A stretch of 64,000 bases of DNA from JAAZBW01 sp035647855 (GTDB lineage Bacteria > Actinomycetota > Actinomycetes > Actinomycetales > Actinomycetaceae). The position numbers and the translations under genes were made by a program. The stretch lies in assembly GCA_035647855.1 (NCBI GenBank), contig DASRMP010000055.1, positions 62,001 to 126,000 on the forward strand. The letters are read 5' to 3'. Shown here piece after piece: positions 25,654 through 34,768 of the stretch. Position 1 is the stretch's first letter, and each line of letters opens with the position of its first letter. The notes beneath the pieces are model-generated. The model did no database searches, was not told the origin of the DNA, and saw only the letters and a list, made by a program, of their open reading frames with translations.

Positions 25654-27375
25654 ATGCACGGGAGCAGAGACCAGTTCGAGTCAGCAGGCGAGGCCGCCAA
25701 GGTGGGCCGTGAGCTTGTCCTGCGGCCGCGCGCGGGTCTGCCTGTTATGTATGCTCGGCCGTGTTCCGGTCCACGGGACCAGGCCCGGCCGGTGGAGGAG
25801 CTTTCGCCCGTCGAGCACGCGGCGGCCGTATCGGCGGCGATGCGTGGTGTGCTGGAGACCGGGTACCGGACGGCAAGCAGGACGCTGGAGCATGTGGCCC
25901 CGCTCCTGGACGAGGTGTTCTTCGCTCCCACGCCTGCGGATCGGCTCGCGTTGATGGGCACGGTTGCCCGCTTGGTGAATCAGGCGAATGCGGCCTTGGT
26001 GCGGCATGCCATGAAACTGGCAGACGATCTGCGGTTCGGGTTCGCGGACCGCCACTCCGTGCTGAATTTCTCCGCGGAGGAGATTGGCAACGCTCTCGGG
26101 ATCGCCCCTTTCACGGCGTCGCGGTGGATCAGGGCAGGCCGTCAGGTGTTCGGCAGGCTTCATGAGACCGGGGACCTGTTCACCTCCGGTGTCCTCTCGG
26201 TAGAGAAGATCTGCGCCATCTCGGAGTCCCTCGCCCCCGTACCCGACCCGCTTGCTGTCGCGGTCCAGGACGAGATCCTCCCCCAGGCCGAGTCCCTGAC
26301 TCCCCGTGAGATCAAACGCGAGATCGCACAGTTACTCGTTGAACTTGATCCAGATGGTGCGGACGAGCGGCATGCGAACGCCCGCCGGCGCCGCTACGTT
26401 TCCCGCCTTCGTCCCGCTTCCGATGGGATGGCCTCTTTCAATGTGTTCATGCCCGCCGATCAGGCCACCTGTGTCAACACCGTGCTGGAGCGCTCCGCCC
26501 GGGCAGCCAAAGCCGCCGGAGACGGCCGCACCCATCAGGAACTGCGCACGGACACCCTCGCCAGCCTCGCCGTGAAAGCACTCCGAGAGGGCACCACCAT
26601 CACCGTCGGCGACCACGTCCAGGTACCTCCCACCAAGATCGACGTCACCGTCCCGCTCGAGGTTCTCGCCCGCTCGATCCCCGAGTGGGCCGGACACCCC
26701 TCACCCCTCGGACGCATCCACGACGAAATCATGGGAGCCCCGGACCACGCCACCCCCACAGCAGACATTTCTCCTCGTGATGGGCGGCTCGAGTCTGCCT
26801 GGCTGGAGGGATACGGCCCGATCCCACCGGCCATCGCCACCCTCCTCGCCGCTGGCGGTACGTGGCGGCGGATCATCACGGACACCTTGAATGGCAGGCC
26901 CCTCGATGTCGGACGGGCCACCTACCGGCCACCGAAACACATCGCCGTCGCCGTGGCACTGCGAGACAAGACCTGCAGCCGACCCGGATGTGACAACCCC
27001 GCCATGTACTGCGAACAGGACCACCTCAAAGAATGGTGGAAGGGCGGCACCACGGCACTCGCACAACTCATGCTCCTCTGCCGCAGATGCCACCGCGCCA
27101 AGACCCTCGGCGCGGGCCAATACATGACCGAGAACACCAATGACCGACGATTCTGGAAGAGCCCACTCGGCTTCATCTACTCCGCACCCGAACCCCGACC
27201 ACCCCGAAAACTCTTCCGAGAGTTCGATCCCGAGGAACACCCCGGCTCCCGCGCCTCGGACACCCCACCTCGGGAACGCGGTTCAACGTCAGCACCCAAG
27301 GGTGAGGACCGAGACCCGCCACCAACAGATTCCGGGCCACCATCCTCAAAGGACCCCGGCCCACCACCATTCTGA
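25654..27375 (+). CDS. DUF222 / 13E12-repeat HNH endonuclease-like protein
   Basis: A 573-residue protein. The N-terminal ~300 residues are the helical DUF222 region; the C-terminal part has an HNH nuclease fold, RDKTCSRPGCDNPAMYCEQD followed by HLKEWWKGGTT and CRRCHRAKT, giving two CxxC-type zinc pairs and the catalytic His. The proline-rich tail is disordered. Such genes are abundant and multicopy in actinobacteria, with undefined function. Start is uncertain: ATG 25654 gives the longest frame, and ATG codons near 25747 are alternatives. Confidence 0.85.
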   Translation: MHGSRDQFESAGEAAKVGRELVLRPRAGLPVMYARPCSGPRDQARPVEELSPVEHAAAVSAAMRGVLETGYRTASRTLEHVAPLLDEVFFAPTPADRLALMGTVARLVNQANAALVRHAMKLADDLRFGFADRHSVLNFSAEEIGNALGIAPFTASRWIRAGRQVFGRLHETGDLFTSGVLSVEKICAISESLAPVPDPLAVAVQDEILPQAESLTPREIKREIAQLLVELDPDGADERHANARRRRYVSRLRPASDGMASFNVFMPADQATCVNTVLERSARAAKAAGDGRTHQELRTDTLASLAVKALREGTTITVGDHVQVPPTKIDVTVPLEVLARSIPEWAGHPSPLGRIHDEIMGAPDHATPTADISPRDGRLESAWLEGYGPIPPAIATLLAAGGTWRRIITDTLNGRPLDVGRATYRPPKHIAVAVALRDKTCSRPGCDNPAMYCEQDHLKEWWKGGTTALAQLMLLCRRCHRAKTLGAGQYMTENTNDRRFWKSPLGFIYSAPEPRPPRKLFREFDPEEHPGSRASDTPPRERGSTSAPKGEDRDPPPTDSGPPSSKDPGPPPF

Positions 27376-27509
27376 TGAAGTTTGCCCCTCCCGCGAATGT
27401 ATGGAATGGCCTGGCGTCGTGAGTTTTTTGGGGTCGTCCACCGTCGGGACCCACTTTTCGAGGACCTGGCTCAGCAGCGGGGTCAGGCGAGCAATCCGCT
27501 GCAAACGGC

Positions 27510-28142
27510 CTAGCTCCGCCGGTCCCGCGCCCAAGCGCTGCGCGCGTCCGCCGGCCGGCGCGCCCGCGATTGCACGATGATGCCGGCCACTGCGAGCACG
27601 ACCCACGCGAGGCTCCACCACCACTGCACGACCACGACGTCTGCGGCCGCCGGGCCGGCAAAATCCGCGCTCGTGGCGGCGCCCACCAGCAGCATGACTC
27701 CCGCCACCGCCGCCGACGCCCCGCCGAGTGCGCTCACGACGACGAGAAGCAGATGCGGTACGCCCGCCGCCAGTGCGATGAGGGCGAGCAGCACGGCACA
27801 CACGACTCCGATGACCGTGCCGAGACCTTCGCTCGCACCGAGCGCGAGCGAAGCCGTCATGCCGAGGCCGAAGCCCACGGAGCCCACTCCGATGATGACC
27901 GCGATCGCGTAGAACGCGTATGCCAGCCATGCGAAGAGCAAGGCGCCGAGGACGGCGCCTATCCACCCCGGCGGGCCCGCGAGCAACTCCTGACCGGTGA
28001 TGTAGGCCACGAGAGCGGCCCCCACCGAGAATCCGACGAACGCGCCCCACACGGCGATGATGACGCGCATGGCCGAGCCGCCGCGGAAAGTGAACAGCAG
28101 GCCAGCGAGCAGAGCGAAAGTTCCGAGCCATACGTCCGACAT
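27510..28142 (-). CDS. DUF4203-like multi-pass membrane protein
   Basis: A 210-residue protein with about seven transmembrane helices and small-residue-rich helices such as GVGSVGFGLGMTASLALGAS, resembling the TMEM198/DUF4203 (TM7S3) fold. The tail is basic. The ATG is preceded at 6 nt by TAGTCT (28154-28149), indicating a leaderless promoter. No functional context from its neighbours. Confidence 0.72.
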   Translation of the reverse strand: MSDVWLGTFALLAGLLFTFRGGSAMRVIIAVWGAFVGFSVGAALVAYITGQELLAGPPGWIGAVLGALLFAWLAYAFYAIAVIIGVGSVGFGLGMTASLALGASEGLGTVIGVVCAVLLALIALAAGVPHLLLVVVSALGGASAAVAGVMLLVGAATSADFAGPAAADVVVVQWWWSLAWVVLAVAGIIVQSRARRPADARSAWARDRRS

Positions 28143-28148
28143 GAGGCG

Positions 28149-28154
28149 AGACTA
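28149..28154 (-). promoter_or_regulatory. -10 box of a leaderless promoter (DUF4203-like gene)
   Basis: TAGTCT on the minus strand, 6 nt before the ATG at 28142. Confidence 0.55.
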
Positions 28155-28226
28155 CCGGCGGGAATTCACTCCAGCCAACAGGCGCGTCAGCCTTCCATCA
28201 CTAGCCGTGCGGCCGCCTTCACCGAG

Positions 28227-28286
28227 GGAGCGGCCCAGGCAGGAGCGGCCCAGGAGGGAGCGGCCCAGGAGGGAGCGGCCCAGGCG
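28227..28286. repeat. four tandem 15-bp repeats
   Basis: Four copies of GGAGCGGCCCAGGAG (the outer two differ at the last bases) in the gap between the DUF4203-like and GH3 lipoprotein genes. Non-coding; possible slippage locus. Confidence 0.85.
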
Positions 28287-28321
28287 GCAGTATGACCAAG
28301 TAGCAGTAGTCCCAAGCAGAA

Positions 28322-28350
28322 GTGGCCGGCGGGCCATGCCCGCCGGCCAC
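28322..28350 (-). terminator. hairpin after the GH3 lipoprotein gene
   Basis: GTGGCCGGCGGG pairs perfectly with CCCGCCGGCCAC over a 5-nt loop, 15 nt past the stop of the GH3 gene on the minus strand. T-poor, so a U-less type terminator. Confidence 0.65.
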
Positions 28351-28365
28351 CAGCGCATCAGTCCG

Positions 28366-30765
28366 TCAGTTCGTGATCGGACCCGCGTAGTTCAGGCCGA
28401 AACCGTAGTCGTAGACGTTGCCGTTGGCATCGGTGTATGGCGTCATGTCCTTGGCGACGTCCTCGAACTGCGCCTCGACGGTGTCCATGCCGGCCGGGAA
28501 CTGGATCGGCAGTTGACCGCTCGGCTCGTACAGACCCAGTGCCACCTCGATCAGCGCCTGGTCGCTCGTGCCGAATCCAACGATGATCGCGTCAGAGTCT
28601 GCCTCGAACTCGGTCGGGATGACCGGGTTGATGGCCTTGACGACCGTGATGACCGGGATGTCCTTTCCGCTGGCCTCGACCGCAGCGACCGCACGCTCGA
28701 ACGCGTCGAGGTCGGCCTCGTTCGCGATCCTCGAGGTGTTGCCGTAGTAGGAGCGGTTCTCCTGAGTGCCGTCCTCCAGGATGTCGCCGGAGATGGAGGT
28801 CTGGCGAACGTCTTGCCCATCGGCCGTGTACGGGCGGTACTGCAGCGAGAGCGGATACCACTCGTCCGTCTCCACGTCGTGTCCGACGTTGGAGAAGGTC
28901 CCTCCGTTGTCCGGGCTGTTCATGCCCACCAGAACGATGTCCACGTCGGCAAGATCGGGCGCGGTGTAGCTCGTGACCACACCATCCGCGTCGGTGACGG
29001 CCTCGTCGGTGACGACGGTCCCGAAGTACTCCTCAGCGACCTCAACTGCCAGGGTCGGTCCCTCCACGTACTCGGCATCGCCGAAGAGGCTCGCGAATCC
29101 GGTGTTGTACGACCGAGGGATGTAGGCGGTCATCTGCGACCAGTCCGCAGCCTCGGTGGCCGCAACGGTCTCACCGTCGTTCTTCAGCATCACGACCGAG
29201 TCCAGTTGCGCGGCGTAGCCGGCCGCGATCTTGTCCTCGCTCGCGAGGATCTCGGCCGATTCCGAGGGGTCCAGGAAGGCGTTCTCGTACAGTCCCGGAT
29301 TGAAGATCATCGTCAGAATGCGGGCGCCCGACTCCCGGAACCGTGCCTCGGCGTCGCTGTCGACCTCGCCGGCCTCGAACCAGTCCTGCCACAGGTCGTA
29401 TGCCTCCAGGATGTAGGTTGCATCGTTCACGCCACCGAACATGTCGTGACCGGTGCGCAGAACCTGGGCGTAGCGTTCGGCGGGCGTGAGATCCTCGGCG
29501 CCCCATGCCATGCCGAAGAGGGCTCCCTCATCGGCATTGCTGCTCATGACGCCCCAGTCCGTCACCACGACGCCTTCGTACGCGTTGTCGTCACGGAGCA
29601 CACCCATACGGCCGGCGTCGTACGCTGCGCCCGTGCGGTCGTCGAACAGCGGCTCGCCGTTCGCATCCAGCGCGATCGAGTACGCGGTCATGACTGCCGC
29701 GGAGTCCAGCGATCCCAGGAAGGCCTCCGTGTGCTCCGCGAAGTTGTCTCCCGGGTACACGCCGTACTTTCCCGCGTTGGTGTGGGACTCGCGGCCGCCC
29801 TCGCCGGGACCGTCGCCGGCCCAGTGCTTGATCATCACACTGACGGATTCGTTGCCCCAGACGTCCTGACCACCAGTTCCCTGGAATCCGTTGACATACG
29901 CTGCGGCGAGCTCGGTGTTCTGAGCGACGTCCTCACCGAATGTCCCGCCGACTCGGAGCCACCGCGGCTCGGTGGCTAGGTCGATCTGCGGGCTCAGCGC
30001 CGTCGTGATTCCGAGCGCGCGGTATTCGGCCGACGCCATCTCGGCGTAGTTCTGGGTGTGTTCCGCATTGAAGGTTGCCGCCAGTCCCAGGTTCGAAGGC
30101 CAACGGGAGATGTCGTCGCCCTCGGCGTTGTATCCCCCGGTACCTGCTGTGGAACGCGGGTCAGAGCTGAAGTTCACGGGCACGTAGGGCGCTTCGCCGG
30201 TTGCGAGCGACTCTGCGTAGGCCTGCATCTCGTTGACCCAGGGCACTGTCGTACCGCTGTCGCTGCTCGCCGCGTTAAGCACGTTGCGGAGGTGGGAATC
30301 AGTGAGATACGTCTTCTGGGCGTCGGTCAGCCCCTCTTCGGGTGCCCGCTCGTGCGAGCTGAAGAGCATCAGTCCGGCGATCTGTTCGATCGAGAGGTCC
30401 TGCGCCAAGGAAGCGGCGCGATCTGCCGCAGGAATACGCCAGTCTTCCCACGTGTCGAGAGTGCTGTTCGCGTTCATGTCCTTGAACGCGTAGGTGACGC
30501 CATCGATCTCCTCGGCGATCAGCGTGACGCCGCTTTCGGCGCCGTACGAGAGAGTCGGGCCGTCACCTGGGTTGTCGACAACCATGAAGGTCGTGGTGCC
30601 ATCATCGACCTCACGCTCGGTGTATGTGTCCGATCCCGCCGTGGCTTCGGCAGATTCAGTTCCTGCTGCGGTTTCGGTCTCTGCGGGACCGGTGGAACAT
30701 CCCGCGAGCGCGATCGCCGCGATGCCGGCAACGGCGCCGATCCGGACAATAGGAAGGTGTCTCAT
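28366..30765 (-). CDS. glycoside hydrolase family 3 lipoprotein
   Basis: A 799-residue exported beta-glucosidase-type enzyme. The signal peptide ends in a lipobox, IALAGC, so Cys23 is lipidated and the enzyme is tethered outside the membrane. The barrel includes MIKHWAGDGPGEGGRESHTN and the nucleophile Asp403 in VVVTDWGVMSS; the second domain follows (residues 500-799), without an obvious fibronectin III domain. A strong ribosome-binding site (AAGGAGG) precedes the ATG. It probably releases short beta-glucosides for the PTS operon next door, though it is transcribed separately. Confidence 0.92.
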   Translation of the reverse strand: MRHLPIVRIGAVAGIAAIALAGCSTGPAETETAAGTESAEATAGSDTYTEREVDDGTTTFMVVDNPGDGPTLSYGAESGVTLIAEEIDGVTYAFKDMNANSTLDTWEDWRIPAADRAASLAQDLSIEQIAGLMLFSSHERAPEEGLTDAQKTYLTDSHLRNVLNAASSDSGTTVPWVNEMQAYAESLATGEAPYVPVNFSSDPRSTAGTGGYNAEGDDISRWPSNLGLAATFNAEHTQNYAEMASAEYRALGITTALSPQIDLATEPRWLRVGGTFGEDVAQNTELAAAYVNGFQGTGGQDVWGNESVSVMIKHWAGDGPGEGGRESHTNAGKYGVYPGDNFAEHTEAFLGSLDSAAVMTAYSIALDANGEPLFDDRTGAAYDAGRMGVLRDDNAYEGVVVTDWGVMSSNADEGALFGMAWGAEDLTPAERYAQVLRTGHDMFGGVNDATYILEAYDLWQDWFEAGEVDSDAEARFRESGARILTMIFNPGLYENAFLDPSESAEILASEDKIAAGYAAQLDSVVMLKNDGETVAATEAADWSQMTAYIPRSYNTGFASLFGDAEYVEGPTLAVEVAEEYFGTVVTDEAVTDADGVVTSYTAPDLADVDIVLVGMNSPDNGGTFSNVGHDVETDEWYPLSLQYRPYTADGQDVRQTSISGDILEDGTQENRSYYGNTSRIANEADLDAFERAVAAVEASGKDIPVITVVKAINPVIPTEFEADSDAIIVGFGTSDQALIEVALGLYEPSGQLPIQFPAGMDTVEAQFEDVAKDMTPYTDANGNVYDYGFGLNYAGPITN

Positions 30766-30927
30766 CTGGTTCCTCCTTTATTCGTATGGCAACGGTCATT
30801 CATTGATCTCTCCTTCATTTGTTATCTGCGGTTTGTGTACAGCGCGAAATTGTTCTGGTGCGAGCCATCCGGATGCGCAATCGCGGTGAATTCTGAGCAA
30901 GCGACCGCCGAGGGTCCCACACCCGGC

Positions 30928-32628
30928 CTAACCGTTCAATATCTCGGAAACCCTCGCCCTCGCCGCATCGGCCGTCCGCGCGCCGAGCGCCGCCTCAGCG
31001 GCCTCTCGGCACTCGTCCGACGTCACCCTGCCGAGCTGCATGCCCACGGCCGGGATCGCGGCCGCTGCCATGGACAACGAGGTGATACCCATTCCAGTCA
31101 GCACGCAAGCGAGAATCGGATCGGCGGCGGCCTCGCCGCAGACCCCCACCGGCTTGCCGGCCGCGACACCGGCTGCCGCCGTCGTTGCCACCAGTCTGAG
31201 AACGGCGGGCTGCCATGGGTCCGTGAGGTACGCGAGTTCGGGCGCGAGCCGGTCGGCGGCCATGGTGTACTGCGTGAGGTCGTTCGTCCCGATCGAGAGG
31301 AAGTCGACCTCGTCCAGGAACTCCTCCGCGAGCACCGCCACGGAGGGCACCTCCACCATGATCCCCGCGACGAGACCGCGTTCGCGCGCCGCGGCGGCGA
31401 AGCGGCGGGCCTCGTCGATCGTCGCGATCATCGGCGCCATGACCCAGACGTTGCTGCCCTGACCGGTCTGTTCCTTGGCGCGCACGATGCCGTCGAGTTG
31501 CCGGTCGAGCAGGCCATCCTTCGAAAATGAGAGCCGGATGCCCCTCACCCCGAGAGATGGGTTCTCCTCGTGTTCCTGGCTCGCGAACGGCACGGGCTTG
31601 TCCGAGCCGGCGTCGAGCGTGCGGATCACAACCTTCTTGCCCGCGTACGCCTCGAGGACGCCGCGATAGATCGCGGCCTGTTCGTCCACGGCGGGCTCGA
31701 CCTGCGCTTTGAGGAAGGCCAGTTCAGTGCGGAACAGCCCGACGCCCTCGGCGTCTGATCCGGTGGCGGCCTTGTGCGCGTCGGAGCCGTTCTGGACGTT
31801 GGCAAGCAACTGCACCGGCTCCCCGGAAGCAAGCGCTGCCGGACCCCGCCATGCCGCGATCGCCGCGCGCCGGTCCGCATCACCGGCCACGAGTCGCTGC
31901 GCATCGTTTGCCGGCACCCCCGTGACGACGGTTCCGGCCGCTCCGTCGACGACGATGGCTGTCCCTTCCTCCACCCGTTCGAGATCCGCGACCCCGACGA
32001 CGCACGGAATCCCGAGCTGTCGCGCGATGATCGCGGTGTGCGAGGTGGGCCCGCCGAGTTCGGTGACGAGCGCGGTGACGAGAGACGGGTCGAGCAACGC
32101 CGTGTCCGCGGGTGCGAGGTCCTCGGCCAATAGCACGATCGGCGAGTCGGGCGATGGCACCCCCGGCTCCGCCTGGCCCATGAGCTCGGCGAGCACGCGA
32201 TCGCGGATGTCCTTCAGATCGGTGATTCGCTCGGCCATGAGGCCACCGAGCTTCTCGAACTTGGTCACGAACTGGTCGATTGCCCCGATGGTCGCCATCG
32301 TGGCAGGGGTTCCGGCAGTGATCAGCTTCTGTGCGGCGCGCAGCCAACCGCGGTCCGACGCGAGATTCGCCGTGGCCGCGAGGACCTCCGCTGCGGCACC
32401 GCTGGCAGTCTCTGCGCGCGCGGCGAGACGGCCGGCGACCGTCGTCGTCGCCTCCAGGAAGCGTTCCTTCTCGGCATCCCGGGACCGCTCCGGAATGATC
32501 CGGTCATCGACCGGCAGAGCGGGACGCGGACGCGCCCAGCCTGCCGGCGCGTAGGCGATGCCCGGGACGACTCCGGTCCCCTTCAGCGTGACTGTCCCGG
32601 TGGACACGTGCGTGGACTCGATCGACAT
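30928..32628 (-). CDS. ptsI: PTS Enzyme I (phosphoenolpyruvate-protein phosphotransferase)
   Basis: A 566-residue cytosolic enzyme that transfers phosphate from PEP to HPr. The phosphohistidine domain has GGPTSHTAIIARQLGIPCVV with active His197; the C-terminal PEP barrel has FRTELAFLK, IRTLDAGSDKP, GVRGIRLSF and SIGTNDLTQYTMAADR plus the conserved Cys in VGVCGEAAADP. Located 30 nt after ptsH at the end of the bgl operon. Finding the general PTS genes in a sugar-specific operon implies their expression depends on beta-glucoside induction, unless another promoter exists. Confidence 0.95.
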   Translation of the reverse strand: MSIESTHVSTGTVTLKGTGVVPGIAYAPAGWARPRPALPVDDRIIPERSRDAEKERFLEATTTVAGRLAARAETASGAAAEVLAATANLASDRGWLRAAQKLITAGTPATMATIGAIDQFVTKFEKLGGLMAERITDLKDIRDRVLAELMGQAEPGVPSPDSPIVLLAEDLAPADTALLDPSLVTALVTELGGPTSHTAIIARQLGIPCVVGVADLERVEEGTAIVVDGAAGTVVTGVPANDAQRLVAGDADRRAAIAAWRGPAALASGEPVQLLANVQNGSDAHKAATGSDAEGVGLFRTELAFLKAQVEPAVDEQAAIYRGVLEAYAGKKVVIRTLDAGSDKPVPFASQEHEENPSLGVRGIRLSFSKDGLLDRQLDGIVRAKEQTGQGSNVWVMAPMIATIDEARRFAAAARERGLVAGIMVEVPSVAVLAEEFLDEVDFLSIGTNDLTQYTMAADRLAPELAYLTDPWQPAVLRLVATTAAAGVAAGKPVGVCGEAAADPILACVLTGMGITSLSMAAAAIPAVGMQLGRVTSDECREAAEAALGARTADAARARVSEILNG

Positions 32629-32658
32629 GGGGGTCAGCTCCCTTTCTTCCTCGCCGGC

Positions 32659-32925
32659 TCAGGCGTCGAGGTCTTGCTCGATCAGATCGGCGATCCGCGC
32701 AACGGCGGCTTCGTCCTCGGACGTGACGACCACAAGGTCGCCCCTCTCGGCACCGAGGGTCATGATCATCAGGCTGGAGGTGGCGTCGACGGCGTCCTCC
32801 GGGTCGCTGCCCTCGATGTGGAGGAGCACTTCCTCGTCGAAGTCGGCGGCTGCCTGGGCGATGAGCATGGCGGGACGGGCGTGCAATCCGACGGCGGATC
32901 CGACGGTCGCGGTCATGGTTGGCAT
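32659..32925 (-). CDS. ptsH: PTS phosphocarrier protein HPr
   Basis: An 88-residue carrier. The phosphorylated His15 lies in VGLHARPAML; the second regulatory region reads DATSSLMIMTLGA, with serines at 50-51 near the usual Ser46 position but not in the Firmicutes KSIMG context. ATG at 32925 has a good AAGGAG ribosome-binding site; the longer frame upstream is not homologous. Sits between the HAD gene and ptsI. Confidence 0.95.
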   Translation of the reverse strand: MPTMTATVGSAVGLHARPAMLIAQAAADFDEEVLLHIEGSDPEDAVDATSSLMIMTLGAERGDLVVVTSEDEAAVARIADLIEQDLDA

Positions 32926-32984
32926 GGTTGTCTCCTTGTTGTTATCCGCGGCGGGTCCGCGGAAGCTGGTGGGTCGGCGGTCTG

Positions 32985-33815
32985 CTAAACGTGAGGCCCG
33001 GGGGCCCGGACAGGGAATAGTTCGTCGAGTACGTCTGCGAGGCCTTCCTCGTCGCACGCCGCGGTAACCCGATCGGCCACCTCCTTGAGCTCGGGAACCG
33101 CGTTTGCGACGGCGACGCCGAGCCCGGCCTGGCGAATCATGGGGATGTCGTTGTGGTTGTCGCCGAAGGCGATGGTGCGGGATCGGTCGATTCCGAGCGC
33201 CGCGCACATGTCGGCGAAGGCGGTTCCTTTGTCGACGTTCTTCGCAGTGACCTCGAGCATGAACGGAGCGGAGAAGGAGAATTCGGCGACGTCCCGGAAC
33301 GGGGCAGCGATCTCCGCGGCGGCCGTGCGCAGGAGGTCCGCTTCGCCGCCGATGAGGATCTTGTGCGGCTCTATCCCGAGCAACGCCAGGTCCGGCACCT
33401 GTTGCAGCGTGGTCGCGTTGGATCGCGCCTCGTAGCCGGCAACAATCGGCTCGGCCCACTCGGTGTAGACGTACTCGCCCTCGGGGACGATCATCTCGAC
33501 CTGGAAGGCGCGGGCGTGGCCGAGTATCGCGGCGGCCACGTCGCGACCGATGGTGCGGCTGACGAGCTGCCTGCCTGTCGAGGCCTCCGCGACTGCGGCG
33601 CCGTTGTACGAGATGACGTACATCTCTTCGAGATCGAAGCCCTGCGAGGTCAGGTTGTGGATGAGGCCCGCGGTGGTCCGGCCGGAGACGACCGTGAAGT
33701 GCACGCCGAGATCCCGGATTCGTGCGATCGCACCCATGGTTCGCGGGCCGATCTCCCCGGCCGGCGGTTTGAGCGTCATGTCGAAGTCTGTGGCAACGAG
33801 GTCGTACATCATCAT
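32985..33815 (-). CDS. Cof-type HAD phosphatase
   Basis: A 276-residue HAD hydrolase of the Cof/YbiV class. Motif I is DFDMTL (nucleophile Asp10, Asp12), motif II VVSGR, motif III a Lys in TAKNVDKGTAF, and motif IV FGDNHNDIPM; the cap is of the C2B type. It starts ATGATGATG overlapping the antiterminator stop by 4 nt, so it is translationally coupled. A sugar-phosphate phosphatase role, perhaps relieving 6-phosphoglucoside excess, is inferred from the operon. Confidence 0.9.
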   Translation of the reverse strand: MMMYDLVATDFDMTLKPPAGEIGPRTMGAIARIRDLGVHFTVVSGRTTAGLIHNLTSQGFDLEEMYVISYNGAAVAEASTGRQLVSRTIGRDVAAAILGHARAFQVEMIVPEGEYVYTEWAEPIVAGYEARSNATTLQQVPDLALLGIEPHKILIGGEADLLRTAAAEIAAPFRDVAEFSFSAPFMLEVTAKNVDKGTAFADMCAALGIDRSRTIAFGDNHNDIPMIRQAGLGVAVANAVPELKEVADRVTAACDEEGLADVLDELFPVRAPGPHV

Positions 33816-34699
33816 TTCTCCCCATTGGGTGCGAGCGCCTTGATCGTGGCGTCCGAGAGTGCGGTGGGTGTGGTGAGGCGGGCGACGTGAAGGCTCAGGT
33901 AGGCGACCTCATCGGAGGTGACGGACCGGCCGAGGCGCAACTCCAGGATGTTCTGGATGCGCAGCGCGCACGTGTGCGCGTCCGGATAGAGCTGCCGCAC
34001 CATCTCCACGAGAGTGCCGGGGTCATCCGCGCCCTGCTCGTCCTGCGCGGCCCGGATGAAGAAGTAGCGGAGGTGTGTGATGAAGCGGGCCGAGGCGATG
34101 CCGTGCCGGTCGATCTCGGTGCCGTATGCGCCCTCGATGACGTCGAAGATCTGGCCCAGGAGTTCCGTCATCTGGAACGTCTTCGACAGGTCCATCGTGG
34201 CGAACCCGGCGTTGACGAGGTGCAGCGTGACCGGCACGACCTCCTCGGGCGGCAGTTCCTCCTCGATGCGGGAGTTCGTGAACTCCACTATCCGCTGTGC
34301 GGCAGCGAACTCCTTGGGATACAGGTGGACGATCTCGGCCCGGACAGGGTATTCGACCTCGAGCCCGCGTCGAATGCGGGTCACCGCGAAGCTCAGGTGG
34401 TCTGCAAGGGCAATGACGACGGCTGTACTCATGACCATCTCCAGTCCCGCGTGGGCAGCGTCCTGTAGCGCTTCGGTCGCGAGTGAGAGGTACTCGGGCG
34501 GAATCTGGGCGACATACTCGGCGAGCTCTTGTGCGCTCGAGTCCGAAGACGGGACGAATGTGCGTGCCACGCGGTCCCGGTCAACGGTCTGGCCCGGCTT
34601 CTTCTGGAATCCGAGGCCTCGCCCGGTCAGGACAAGCTCACCGCCGTCGTCTCCGCGAGCAAGCACGACATTGTTGTTGAAGACCGCCAGAATCTTCAT
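33812..34699 (-). CDS. licT: BglG/LicT family transcriptional antiterminator
   Basis: A 295-residue RNA-binding regulator. N-terminal CAT RNA-binding domain MKILAVFNNNVVLARGDDGG (residues 1-60), then two PRD domains with the expected histidines (LADHLSFAVTRIRRG and VHLYPKEF in PRD1; ARFITHLRYFFIRA and LSLHVARL in PRD2). PTS phosphorylation of PRD histidines controls dimerisation. The target RAT and terminator are upstream of the EIIBCA gene. ATG at 34699 follows GGAAGGAG; a longer frame lacks homology. Confidence 0.95.
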   Translation of the reverse strand: MKILAVFNNNVVLARGDDGGELVLTGRGLGFQKKPGQTVDRDRVARTFVPSSDSSAQELAEYVAQIPPEYLSLATEALQDAAHAGLEMVMSTAVVIALADHLSFAVTRIRRGLEVEYPVRAEIVHLYPKEFAAAQRIVEFTNSRIEEELPPEEVVPVTLHLVNAGFATMDLSKTFQMTELLGQIFDVIEGAYGTEIDRHGIASARFITHLRYFFIRAAQDEQGADDPGTLVEMVRQLYPDAHTCALRIQNILELRLGRSVTSDEVAYLSLHVARLTTPTALSDATIKALAPNGEK

Positions 34700-34768
34700 G
34701 CCGACTCCTTCCGAGTTGCTGATCGTGCGTGGCCCTGGAGATCCGGCCAGGGCCACGCGAATGAGACC

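Noticed and set aside
28057..29979. A 640-residue plus-strand frame over the GH3 lipoprotein gene
   Set aside because: It is antisense to a gene with a clear lipobox, GH3 motifs and ribosome-binding site; long shadow frames are expected at this GC content.
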